A DNA stretch of 12,595 bases from Treponema sp. UBA3870 (GCA_002392275.1 DGGQ01000007.1:1-12595); one strand, 5' to 3'; positions 6,718 to 12,558 are shown, counted from the first letter of the stretch. Translations and numbers: made by a program. Notes: a model not told the origin generated them from the letters alone.

Positions 6718-7077
6718 ATTCGTTCCTCCATGATTTGCACACCCCTGGCTTCATGCCAAGGTGCCTGCCGCGTTTATGTGGGCATCCGACAGTTTTTGCG
6801 CCCCTGACGGATGTTTTAGCCCCTTACAGCAGGAACTGTCACTTTGTTTTTCAGAGTGACAATCCATACTGTCATAAACGTATGGGGGAACACATTTCAA
6901 AGATCAAACTCCAGCTAAATCTGGAGAAAAGTCTGACCATTTGAACGGATTTTCATGGTATTTTGCTTGATTTTAAAGCCCCGATGTCGCAGGGCCAAAA
7001 AACGAGAAAGTCCGCACAGTCAGCAGGGGGATGCGCCATATATACAGCACACCCGCACCTGCTTAGATTATACTACA
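6718..7077 (-). promoter_or_regulatory. Structured 360-bp interval upstream of the left flagellin gene
   Basis: No gene is visible here. Reading leftward on the minus strand there are four separate inverted repeats: CTCCAG/CTGGAG (6909-6926); GTCACT/AGTGAC (6838-6860); a 10-bp stem with one mismatch, CATCCGACAG/CTGACGGATG (6783-6813); and a 7-bp stem CCCTGGC/GCCAAGG with one wobble (6743-6761). The last hairpin stands about 15 nt before the Shine-Dalgarno GGAGG (6728-6724). Arranged this way they suggest a long folded mRNA leader that could control flagellin synthesis. I found no convincing -35/-10 pair or sigma28 box. Confidence 0.45.
7023..7062 (-). terminator. Imperfect hairpin after the right flagellin gene
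   Basis: GCAGG (7023-7027) and CCTGC (7058-7062) pair at the base. Eight further pairs, including G-U, form nearer the loop TATATAC, with a small internal bulge. It starts 15 bp after the flagellin stop. A T-run (TTTTTT on the minus strand, near 6997-7002) follows only about 20 nt later, so it may be a 3'-end stabiliser or a weak terminator. Confidence 0.35.
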
Positions 7078-7938
7078 CTATTGCAGCAAAGACAAGACTG
7101 TCTGTGACTGTGCGTTGGCCTGTGCCAGCATTGCTGTTCCAGACTGGACGAGGATTGAGTTCTTTGTGAATTCAACCATCTGGTTTGCCATGTCTGTGTC
7201 GCGGATGCGGCTCTCTGATGCCTGGAGGTTCTCAGCTGCGATGTCAAGACCCTTGACTGTGAATTCAAGGCGGTTCTGGTATGCACCGAGATCTGCGCGC
7301 TGCTTGTTGAGCATCTTGATAGCCTCGTCAAGTGTTCCGATTGCGCGGTTCGCTTCGTCAGGAGTTGCAAGAGAAAGAATCTCTTCTGTTCCGATTTCGC
7401 GTACTCCAAGGGCTGTTGCTGTCATTGTTCCGATGTAGACACGTGTTCTCTGGTCCATGTTTGCGCCAATGTGGAGCCACATAGAAGCTGTAACAGAGTT
7501 CTCGCCTGTCTCACGGGCAAAGCGGCCAGTCAGCATGTTCATGCCGTTGAACTGAGCGTGTGATGCTACGCGGTCGATTTCAGCGATAAGAGAAGAAACC
7601 TCAACCTGGATCTGCATGCGATCTTCGTCAGTGTAGATTCCGTTGCTTGACTGTACAGCCAATTCGCGGATGCGCTGAATCAAATCTGTTGTCTCCTGGA
7701 GATAGCCTTCTGTTGTCTGGATAAAGCTGATTCCGTCTGCGGCATTCTTTGAAGCGCGGTTGAGACCACGAATCTGTGAACGCATTTTTTCAGAAACGGC
7801 AAGTCCTGAAGCATCATCACCGGCACGGTTGATTCTCATGCCAGATGAGAGTTTCTCCATGTCCTTCTGGACAGATCCTGTTGTTACGTTTACTGAGCGT
7901 CCAGCGAACATTGCGGACATGTTGTGATTAATAACCAT
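7078..7938 (-). CDS. flaB: FlaB-type flagellin, periplasmic flagellar filament core (right copy)
   Basis: The product has 286 aa with the FlaB layout: N-terminal D0/D1 at about 1-140 with KLSSGMRINRAGDDASG and IQRIRELAVQSSNGIY, a short variable centre, and C-terminal D1/D0 at about 206-286 with SRIRDTDMANQMVEF and LAQANAQSQTVLSLLQ. The centre contains RFARETGENSVTASM and HIGANMDQRTR, which from memory closely match T. pallidum FlaB1; the left copy lacks the RETGEN part. Both copies keep identical blocks such as DRMQIQVEVS and NGMNMLTGRF, so they are paralogues. GGAGG is 8 nt before the ATG. A sigma28-type promoter lies about 165 bp upstream, consistent with late-class flagellar expression. 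Confidence 0.97.
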   Translation of the reverse strand: MVINHNMSAMFAGRSVNVTTGSVQKDMEKLSSGMRINRAGDDASGLAVSEKMRSQIRGLNRASKNAADGISFIQTTEGYLQETTDLIQRIRELAVQSSNGIYTDEDRMQIQVEVSSLIAEIDRVASHAQFNGMNMLTGRFARETGENSVTASMWLHIGANMDQRTRVYIGTMTATALGVREIGTEEILSLATPDEANRAIGTLDEAIKMLNKQRADLGAYQNRLEFTVKGLDIAAENLQASESRIRDTDMANQMVEFTKNSILVQSGTAMLAQANAQSQTVLSLLQ

Positions 7939-7969
7939 AGTGTTTTCCTCCGTGGAACTATGTGTATTC

Positions 7970-8020
7970 AGGCAAAATCCTTTCTGCCTGTTTGTAAAGG
8001 ACCGCGCAATGCATTTACAA
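7970..8020 (-). promoter_or_regulatory. Tandem hairpins in the leader of the right flagellin gene
   Basis: Two perfect inverted repeats lie back to back: CAGGCA/TGCCTG (7970-7991, 10-nt loop) and TTGTAAA/TTTACAA (7992-8020, 15-nt loop). They lie between the sigma28 promoter and the Shine-Dalgarno GGAGG (7951-7947), so they should be in the 5' untranslated RNA. The Shine-Dalgarno context CACGGAGG also contains the GGA core bound by CsrA, a known repressor of flagellin translation in several bacteria. CsrA control here is inference. Confidence 0.4.
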
Positions 8021-8100
8021 GGCTACATCCACAGTCTTTTACGTGAAGGCCTGGCTGTTGTCTTCAGCGAAGTTGAGCACCCATGTTCCTTCATAAACCA

Positions 8101-8128
8101 ATATCGGAGGAAACTGAAAAAAACTTTA
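8101..8128 (-). promoter_or_regulatory. Sigma28 (FliA/SigD) promoter of the right flagellin gene
   Basis: On the minus strand TAAAGTTT (8128-8121) matches the full extended -35 consensus exactly. TCCGATAT (8108-8101) matches the -10 consensus GCCGATAA at 6 of 8 bases and the Bacillus form CCGATAT at 7 of 7. The TAAA to -10 spacer is 16 bp, one longer than the usual 15. Transcription should start near 8093, giving a leader of about 155 nt. Flagellin genes are the classic targets of this sigma factor. Confidence 0.72.
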
Positions 8129-8131
8129 CAA

Positions 8132-8159
8132 TTTTTTTTAATTTTTTTTTGATTTTTTT
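8132..8159 (-). promoter_or_regulatory. Three phased A-tracts directly upstream of the sigma28 promoter
   Basis: The minus strand carries A7 (8153-8159), A9 (8142-8150) and A8 (8132-8139), with centres about 10 bp apart, i.e. one helical turn. Phased A-tracts bend DNA, and A/T-rich DNA just upstream of a -35 box can bind the RNA polymerase alpha C-terminal domains (UP element). The last tract ends 4 bp from the -35 TAAA. A role in strengthening flagellin transcription is inferred. Confidence 0.5.
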
Positions 8160-8266
8160 GGGGGGCGCAACCCTGTCGGGTCGGGCTATCCGTGGTTCCG
8201 TTCGCAAGGCTCTCTCCATTCCTTCGGAACGCCACATTCGTGCCGCCACTACTATCCCTTGCGCAA
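8160..8266. repeat. REP-like palindromic intergenic element
   Basis: The 8160-8271 interval between the chemoreceptor stop and the A-tracts is GC-rich and full of symmetry. GCGCAA (8165-8170) and TTGCGC (8259-8264) are terminal inverted repeats. GTGGTTCCG (8192-8200) pairs with CGGAA-CG-CCAC (8225-8235), a 9-bp stem with a 2-nt bulge. The end TTGCGCAA (8259-8266) is itself a palindrome, and CTATCC occurs twice (8186-8191 and 8252-8257). It codes for nothing convincing and looks like a dispersed intergenic repeat. It could also form the 3' structure of the chemoreceptor transcript. Multiplicity in the genome cannot be judged from one window. Confidence 0.45.
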
Positions 8267-8271
8267 AAACA

Positions 8272-10368
8272 TCAGACCTTGAACAGGTCGATTTCGGAAC
8301 CAATCTTTTTGATGTTGTTTCCGACCTGGCTTGAAATTGTCGAAAGATCCGCGCCCGTCCTGTTGATTCTTTCAGCACCAATCTGCATTTCCTCAATGCT
8401 GTCTTTCATTGTGTCGGTTGCGACCTGTAGTTTTTGAATCTCACTAAGGATGTGCTTGTTTCCTTCCGTCATTTCCTGTGAGGCGGAACGGACTTCCGTG
8501 GTTGAATTGTTCATCGACTCCAGGGCCTTGATAATCTGCTTTGAGCCGACCTGCTGTTCCTCCATGGCCGCCTTGATCTGCTCGATAATCTGGCTCGTGT
8601 CGGAAATACTCTGCGCGATTGCACTGAACGCCGTGTTTGTGTCGCTTGAGGCATCGACGACTTCCTGAATTGTGACCTGAATCTTCTGAAGCTCGGAGCC
8701 GATTGTCTTGGACTGCTCGGTTGAAGTTTCGGAAAGCTTTCTGATTTCATCCGCAACGACGGCGAATCCTTTTCCGGCTTCACCAGCGTGGGCAGCCTCT
8801 ATGGCAGCATTCATGGCAAGCAGGTTCGTCTGTTCGGCAATGTTCGCGATGGCAGTGTTCGCATCCTGTAGCATCTTCGACTGCTCTTCAATGCGGATGA
8901 TTTTTTCGTTGGCGTTGTTCTGGGTCGCGGAACCCTCGTTCGACTGGTCCTGCAAAGTTTTGAACGACGCAATCATTTTGCCGACGGAGTTGTTGACGGA
9001 ATTGATGTTTCCAATCATCTCCTCAACTGCTGCTGATGCCTCGGTGACACAAGCCGCCTGGGACTGAATCATCTTTTCAAGTGAATCAATGTTCGCGCTT
9101 ATCTCATTGACCGCACCGGCAGTTTCATTTACCGAGCCGGCCTGATTGACAATCTGCTTGTTCACGCTTTCGATGTTGGATATAATTTCCACGATAGAAG
9201 AGGACGCATCCTGTGAGCTGGCCTGCAGATTGTTGTCAACGGCAATCAAATCCTTTTTTGAATTCTGCAGGTTCGTGACGATTCCCTGAAGTTTTTCTAC
9301 AAACAGGTTGAATCCTTTGACCACATCACCAACCTCGTCATTTGCAGCACTCGGAATGCGCTTGGTCAAATCTGCATTGCCGCTTGCAATTTCACCAATG
9401 GAATTTTTCACTGTGATGAGAGGCTTTACGATGACGCGTACAAACGGTGCGCTTATTAAAAATGAAAAAATGATTGTTCCGATTATGATGAATATAATTG
9501 TGCGCTGCATGTGGCTCAGCGAACTGAAATAAAAATCATAAGGCACTACGGCAAAAATGGTCCATTCGGTATTCGGAATCTTTTTGTATGAAACGATCAT
9601 GTGCGTGTGGAGCGTCGGATCAACAAAATCTTCCTGATTTTCACGCCCCTCGAAAACATGGTTCAATATGAGTCCGAGTCCTTTGGTTTCGTCAATTTCC
9701 GCATCGGTAGAATTTTCATCGGTATTCGCATTTGGATTTGCAATGGTGGATCTGCTTGACCGGCTGATTACGGAAGGATGCATTCCGGCACCCATGTCGA
9801 TTTCCTTTACCACATCCAAAACCGCATTGCCGCTGAGGATAAGGACAATCGCACCGATCGGCTTATTGTCATCATTAAAAACAGGAACACAATAATTCTG
9901 CATGACACTGTTTGTGACTGGCGTGAACGCAGGTTCCGAAATGAATCGCTCGCCCCTCATCGCGGCTTCAAGATAAACCGCGCCGGCAAAATTTCTTACG
10001 GAACCATCAGGCAGCATTGCGTTTCCGTCTTTGTCATAGTACGCAAGGTTTTCATAACGCCCGCCAAGTTTTTTACGCACGGAAGTCAGCACTGCTGTTT
10101 TTTCCGCAAGAGAAACATTTTCATCGGTAATGACATCAAGCTTTGCGAGGCCCTCAATCAAGGAAAAATGCTTTTCGTTTAAATTGACAATAGTGTTGGC
10201 AACATCAGCAGAAATTGTATCAAGATTTAAACTTACGGAATTCTTCAACGCCTTGGAAGAAATGTTATACGAGACCATCCCGATTATTGTTGTCGCTGTT
10301 ACAATAATCACCGAAAAAAGAAGGACAACCTTGGAAAAAATCGAAATCTTAAAAGTTTTATCGTTCAT
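8272..10368 (-). CDS. Methyl-accepting chemotaxis protein (transmembrane chemoreceptor)
   Basis: From the ATG at 10368 the product has 698 aa. TM1 is at about residues 10-33. A periplasmic sensor at about 35-287 resembles a double Cache domain (NLAYYDKDGNAM, then RFISEPAFTPV and PVFNDDNKPIGAIVLI). TM2 is at about 289-311, HAMP at about 312-361, and a long cytoplasmic coiled coil follows. The signalling tip EQTNLLAMNAAIEAAHAGE at 512-530 contacts CheA and CheW. The RxWY-type motif of amino-acid-binding Cache domains is not seen, so the ligand is unknown. There is no CheR-binding pentapeptide; the end is EIDLFKV. The frame is open further upstream to a GTG at 10485, but that extension reads through a terminator. 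The 10368 start gives the usual short basic N-terminus and matches the promoter position. Confidence 0.93.
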   Translation of the reverse strand: MNDKTFKISIFSKVVLLFSVIIVTATTIIGMVSYNISSKALKNSVSLNLDTISADVANTIVNLNEKHFSLIEGLAKLDVITDENVSLAEKTAVLTSVRKKLGGRYENLAYYDKDGNAMLPDGSVRNFAGAVYLEAAMRGERFISEPAFTPVTNSVMQNYCVPVFNDDNKPIGAIVLILSGNAVLDVVKEIDMGAGMHPSVISRSSRSTIANPNANTDENSTDAEIDETKGLGLILNHVFEGRENQEDFVDPTLHTHMIVSYKKIPNTEWTIFAVVPYDFYFSSLSHMQRTIIFIIIGTIIFSFLISAPFVRVIVKPLITVKNSIGEIASGNADLTKRIPSAANDEVGDVVKGFNLFVEKLQGIVTNLQNSKKDLIAVDNNLQASSQDASSSIVEIISNIESVNKQIVNQAGSVNETAGAVNEISANIDSLEKMIQSQAACVTEASAAVEEMIGNINSVNNSVGKMIASFKTLQDQSNEGSATQNNANEKIIRIEEQSKMLQDANTAIANIAEQTNLLAMNAAIEAAHAGEAGKGFAVVADEIRKLSETSTEQSKTIGSELQKIQVTIQEVVDASSDTNTAFSAIAQSISDTSQIIEQIKAAMEEQQVGSKQIIKALESMNNSTTEVRSASQEMTEGNKHILSEIQKLQVATDTMKDSIEEMQIGAERINRTGADLSTISSQVGNNIKKIGSEIDLFKV

Positions 10369-10375
10369 ACAGTCA

Positions 10376-10404
10376 ATTTTAAGACATAAAAAGCATATTT
10401 GCAA
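10376..10404 (-). promoter_or_regulatory. Sigma70-like promoter of the chemoreceptor gene
   Basis: TTGCAA (10404-10399), a 17-bp spacer and TAAAAT (10381-10376) are good matches to consensus. Seven bases lie between the -10 box and the ATG at 10368, so transcription should begin at or next to the start codon. No Shine-Dalgarno-like sequence precedes this ATG, which fits a leaderless message. Confidence 0.6.
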
Positions 10405-10435
10405 GAAAAAAATGGTCTCGTTATTCGGCATGGGT

Positions 10436-10470
10436 AAAAAAACTCCCCGCCGCCAATGACAAACGGGGAG
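10436..10470 (-). terminator. Intrinsic terminator of the lipoprotein operon
   Basis: On the minus strand CTCCCCG (10470-10464) pairs perfectly with CGGGGAG (10449-10443), followed at once by seven T residues (10442-10436). The loop has 14 nt, part of which can also pair. It lies 20 bp after the lipoprotein stop. It separates this operon from the chemoreceptor promoter just downstream. Confidence 0.85.
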
Positions 10471-10490
10471 CGAAATGGTTTTCACCGGTT

Positions 10491-11075
10491 TTATTCTACC
10501 TTGCAGAGCACATAATCACCGCCAGTTGTTTTCACAAAATTATAGACGACCGTTATTGTGCCCGGGTTGGATGTTTTCAGTTCCAAAGATGGATGGCTGA
10601 ATCGGTATCCTCTTGTTTTTTGCTTTGCAGAACCATATGGATAAATCGTAACGCTTGTTCCGTTGATGTAGCCTGCGTATGGATAGACGACGGATGAGCC
10701 GGAAGTGTAATAGCAGTTTATTTCTGTTTTGTTTGCTTCTTTTCTTTCATCATAGACGTTGTAGGATGTTTGATTAGAACAAGGAATTTCAAACTCTTTA
10801 TTTCCATTGACAGGAATGGAATTTTCTTGTCCATAGCTTCCCACAGTCTTCGCGTAGCCGTGGAGATCGTAGTCGTATTCTGTTATGCTGCTTACCGTCA
10901 GCGGTACATCGGCATTGTTGAAGATTTTGACCTTCACCGTTCCGGTTACGGTATAAGTACGGGTATCTGATGAGGAGCTGCTTCCAGATGAACCACTGAC
11001 ATGTGATGGACACCCCATGAAGCCTAGCGCCGCCGTAGCCAGCAGCACCATAACCAACGCTCTGATTTTTTTCAT
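10491..11075 (-). CDS. Putative lipoprotein, function unknown
   Basis: The product has 194 aa. The N-terminus is a lipoprotein signal: MKKIR, a hydrophobic core LVMVLLATAALGF, then MGC with the lipid-bearing cysteine at residue 22. The -3 position is F, which is looser than the E. coli lipobox but tolerable in spirochaetes. A flexible Ser/Gly linker (27-36) follows. The mature part is beta-rich, with alternating V/T/K strands (YTVTGTVKVKIFNN) and many tyrosines, and has cysteines at 99, 121 and 191. I recognise no domain. GGGAGG lies 7 nt before the ATG, which overlaps the stop of the 48-aa gene as ATGA, so translation is coupled. A strong terminator follows directly. A surface or periplasmic role is likely. 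Confidence 0.8.
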   Translation of the reverse strand: MKKIRALVMVLLATAALGFMGCPSHVSGSSGSSSSSDTRTYTVTGTVKVKIFNNADVPLTVSSITEYDYDLHGYAKTVGSYGQENSIPVNGNKEFEIPCSNQTSYNVYDERKEANKTEINCYYTSGSSVVYPYAGYINGTSVTIYPYGSAKQKTRGYRFSHPSLELKTSNPGTITVVYNFVKTTGGDYVLCKVE

Positions 11076-11218
11076 TTCTTTCCTCCCTTGCTTCCGCTGG
11101 AATGACTTGATGGCGGATTGTTTCCCCTGTTTCCACCGCTTGGTTTTCCTGTGGTGGATGGCATCCTTCCGCCTTCCCCGCTGTAGGGGTTCCCGGGTTT
11201 GACTGTTGTTTTTGCCAT
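11072..11218 (-). CDS. Small basic Gly/Ser/Pro-rich protein (48 aa), unknown
   Basis: The product starts MAKTTVKPGNPYSGEGG and ends SHSSGSKGGKK. It is rich in Gly, Ser, Pro, Lys and Asn, has no hydrophobic core, and is probably disordered. The ATG at 11218 has a strong GGAGG 6 nt upstream. The open frame extends to an ATG at 11290, but that part would translate two perfect hairpins and has no ribosome-binding site, so I reject the longer form. The stop overlaps the lipoprotein start by 4 nt (ATGA), supporting a real two-gene operon. I do not recognise a family. A leader-peptide-like role in coupling lipoprotein translation is possible. Confidence 0.65.
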   Translation of the reverse strand: MAKTTVKPGNPYSGEGGRMPSTTGKPSGGNRGNNPPSSHSSGSKGGKK

Positions 11219-11240
11219 GAAATTCCTCCGTTTTTTGTGT

Positions 11241-11318
11241 CTTAAAGCGAAGTCGAGCGTAGCAAGACTTCGCTTTAAGGTCTTTGTCAAGACCTTACCC
11301 CAGAGTACTCTGGGGTAA
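11241..11318. repeat. Three perfect hairpins in tandem
   Basis: Hairpin I pairs CTTAAAGCGAAGTC (11241-11254) with its exact complement at 11266-11279: 14 bp, 11-nt loop. Hairpin II pairs AAGGTCTT (11277-11284) with AAGACCTT (11289-11296): 8 bp, 4-nt loop. Hairpin III is a perfect 24-bp palindrome (11295-11318) with half-site TTACCCCAGAGT. Neighbouring hairpins share 3 and 2 bases, so they cannot all form fully at once. On the minus strand they lie in the leader of the 48-aa gene, the last ending 12 nt before its Shine-Dalgarno GGAGG (11229-11225). Confidence 0.7.
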
Positions 11319-11327
11319 TTTTTTTTT
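11295..11327 (+). terminator. Plus-strand intrinsic terminator (hairpin III plus T9)
   Basis: The palindrome at 11295-11318 is followed on the plus strand by nine T residues (11319-11327). This is a strong terminator layout for transcription moving rightward. No plus-strand gene ends here, so it may block antisense transcription from entering the downstream plus-strand remnant. Confidence 0.55.
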
Positions 11328-11371
11328 CGGGGGAAAATTTAAGGAAATGTCAGGGAGTTTTAGAAGCACCT

Positions 11372-11401
11372 ATTATAATTTCTCAAATATTGTGATATAA
11401 T
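11372..11401. promoter_or_regulatory. Overlapping divergent promoters
   Basis: On the plus strand an extended -10, TGATATAAT (11393-11401), faces the small remnant at 11425; TTATAA (11373-11378) stands 17 bp upstream. On the minus strand TATAAT (11377-11372) faces the 48-aa gene and lipoprotein operon, with TTATAT 17 bp upstream (11400-11395). The -10 box of each direction thus overlaps the -35 position of the other. Both -35 boxes are poor. The minus-strand transcript would carry a leader of about 145 nt containing the three hairpins. Confidence 0.45.
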
Positions 11402-11424
11402 CTCAGGCGAGAAGGTAAATCGTT

Positions 11425-11634
11425 ATGCCGTATACCGTTTTAGAAGAAAAGCTGCGGGCCGTTCCAGAGCAGTATTTTGAACAGGTGTCATCATTTTTGG
11501 ATATTATTCTGAGCCTCCCGACAATATCAATCTATATGACAACGAAATAGCGGATATGTTTGGGGAACATGATGTTTCTTACGCATGACGAACTGATTCC
11601 ATTCTACAACGAACCGTGCGTGGTTTCGGTGTAA
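11425..11634 (+). pseudogene. Broken small antitoxin-like gene
   Basis: An ATG at 11425 with AGAAGG about 9 nt upstream opens a 41-codon frame, MPYTVLEEKLRAVPEQ and on to FLDIIL, closed by TAG at 11548. The pattern VLEEKLRxxPExxxEQVSxFLDxIL resembles the N-terminus of small DUF2281-type antitoxin-like proteins. After FLDIIL the frame loses that character. A shifted frame reads sensibly from EPPDNINLYDNEIADMFGE to a stop near 11587, and the first frame resumes with THDELIPFYNEPCVVSV to TAA at 11634. Two frameshifts would join these pieces, so I call it a decayed gene. It could instead be an intact 41-aa peptide. No partner toxin follows it on the same strand. Confidence 0.45.
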
Positions 11635-11645
11635 AAAAAAACGCT

Positions 11646-12551
11646 CTATTTCAAATATTTCACTCCGAAATAATCCAGACTTAATTTCATTGCATCCTGT
11701 CCTGTAAGGCAGGTGTCTCGCAGATAGCCCCTTTCGTTTTTCCATTCTTTAATTCCACGGTAATAATACAGCTTTAATTTTTCGGTGATGATAAAGGGAA
11801 CGATGTCGTGTTTCAGGCATTCCTTGAACATTATCAAGCGGCCAATACGACCGTTACCGTCCTGAAATGGATGAATCGATTCAAATCGGACATGGAAATC
11901 AAGAATGTCGTCAAATGTGATTTTCTCCCTGGAATTGTATTCCAAAAACAATGCTTTCATTTCCCTTGGTACATCACAAGGCCTTGTCGTCTCTCTTCCA
12001 CCGACTTCGTTTCCAAGGGATTTGTAATCGCCCACATGGAACCATGATTTCCCGGCGTCGCTTGTTCCCGTTTTAAGAATATAATGCAGCTGTTTTATAA
12101 AGCTCTCGGAAAGTTTTGTCCCCGCACCTTCTATAATCAAATCAATGCAGCGGAAATGATTTACCGTTTCTATGATGTCATCCACTTTTACCGCTTCATC
12201 CGTAATGCCCAGGGTTTTTGTCTCAAAAATATAGCGGGTCTGATCGTGTGTAAGTTTCGAGCCCTCCATGTGATTGGAATTGTACGTGAGGTCAATCTGG
12301 ATTTTATGATATATTCCACCTTTTACTCCGGCTTCCTTTTCACGTTTTAAAAATGACAGCAGATTGCTTTCTTTTTCTGCATGTCGAATTTTTCGTCCCG
12401 GTTTTTCAGCAGAGGATGGTACTTTCCAAGTTTTCCCATCAAGTAATGCCCCGGGAACCCTCCCTTGCGAGCAGTAATTTCTTACGCTTCTTTCACTCAG
12501 ATTCCAGAGTTTCGCGGCTTCTTCAACTGAAATATATTCCACCTTCGCCAT
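11646..12551 (-). CDS. Fic-domain AMP-transferase with N-terminal helix-turn-helix
   Basis: The product has 301 aa. Residues 1-50 (EYISVEEAAKLWNLSERSVRNYCSQG and then GKTWKVP) form a MerR/excisionase-type helix-turn-helix. The catalytic Fic motif HPFQDGNGRIGR lies at 217-228 with the active-site histidine H217 and all core residues present. An inhibitory motif SNHMEG (92-97, fitting [S/T]xxxE[G/N]) precedes the core, which makes it a class II, self-inhibited Fic protein with E96 as the blocking glutamate. Fic enzymes usually transfer AMP from ATP to a hydroxyl side chain of a target protein; the target is unknown. The HTH suggests DNA binding or autoregulation. The ATG at 12551 has no Shine-Dalgarno and follows a TATAAT box by 7 bp. 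Confidence 0.92.
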   Translation of the reverse strand: MAKVEYISVEEAAKLWNLSERSVRNYCSQGRVPGALLDGKTWKVPSSAEKPGRKIRHAEKESNLLSFLKREKEAGVKGGIYHKIQIDLTYNSNHMEGSKLTHDQTRYIFETKTLGITDEAVKVDDIIETVNHFRCIDLIIEGAGTKLSESFIKQLHYILKTGTSDAGKSWFHVGDYKSLGNEVGGRETTRPCDVPREMKALFLEYNSREKITFDDILDFHVRFESIHPFQDGNGRIGRLIMFKECLKHDIVPFIITEKLKLYYYRGIKEWKNERGYLRDTCLTGQDAMKLSLDYFGVKYLK

Positions 12552-12558
12552 AGGAAAT

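Noticed and set aside
8023..8396. Several 70-100 codon frames over the A-tracts and palindromic element
   Set aside because: Their lysine- and arginine-rich products come from homopolymers and palindromes; none has a ribosome-binding site or domain.
10369..10485. 39-residue N-terminal extension of the chemoreceptor from a GTG
   Set aside because: It starts before an intrinsic terminator and reads through it; the sequence is Cys/Phe-rich and not like a chemoreceptor N-terminus.
11219..11290. 24-residue extension of the 48-aa protein
   Set aside because: It would be encoded by two perfect hairpins and lacks a Shine-Dalgarno.
11527..11745. 72-codon minus-strand frame overlapping the end of the Fic gene
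   Set aside because: It is an out-of-frame shadow of the Fic coding sequence and has no upstream signal.
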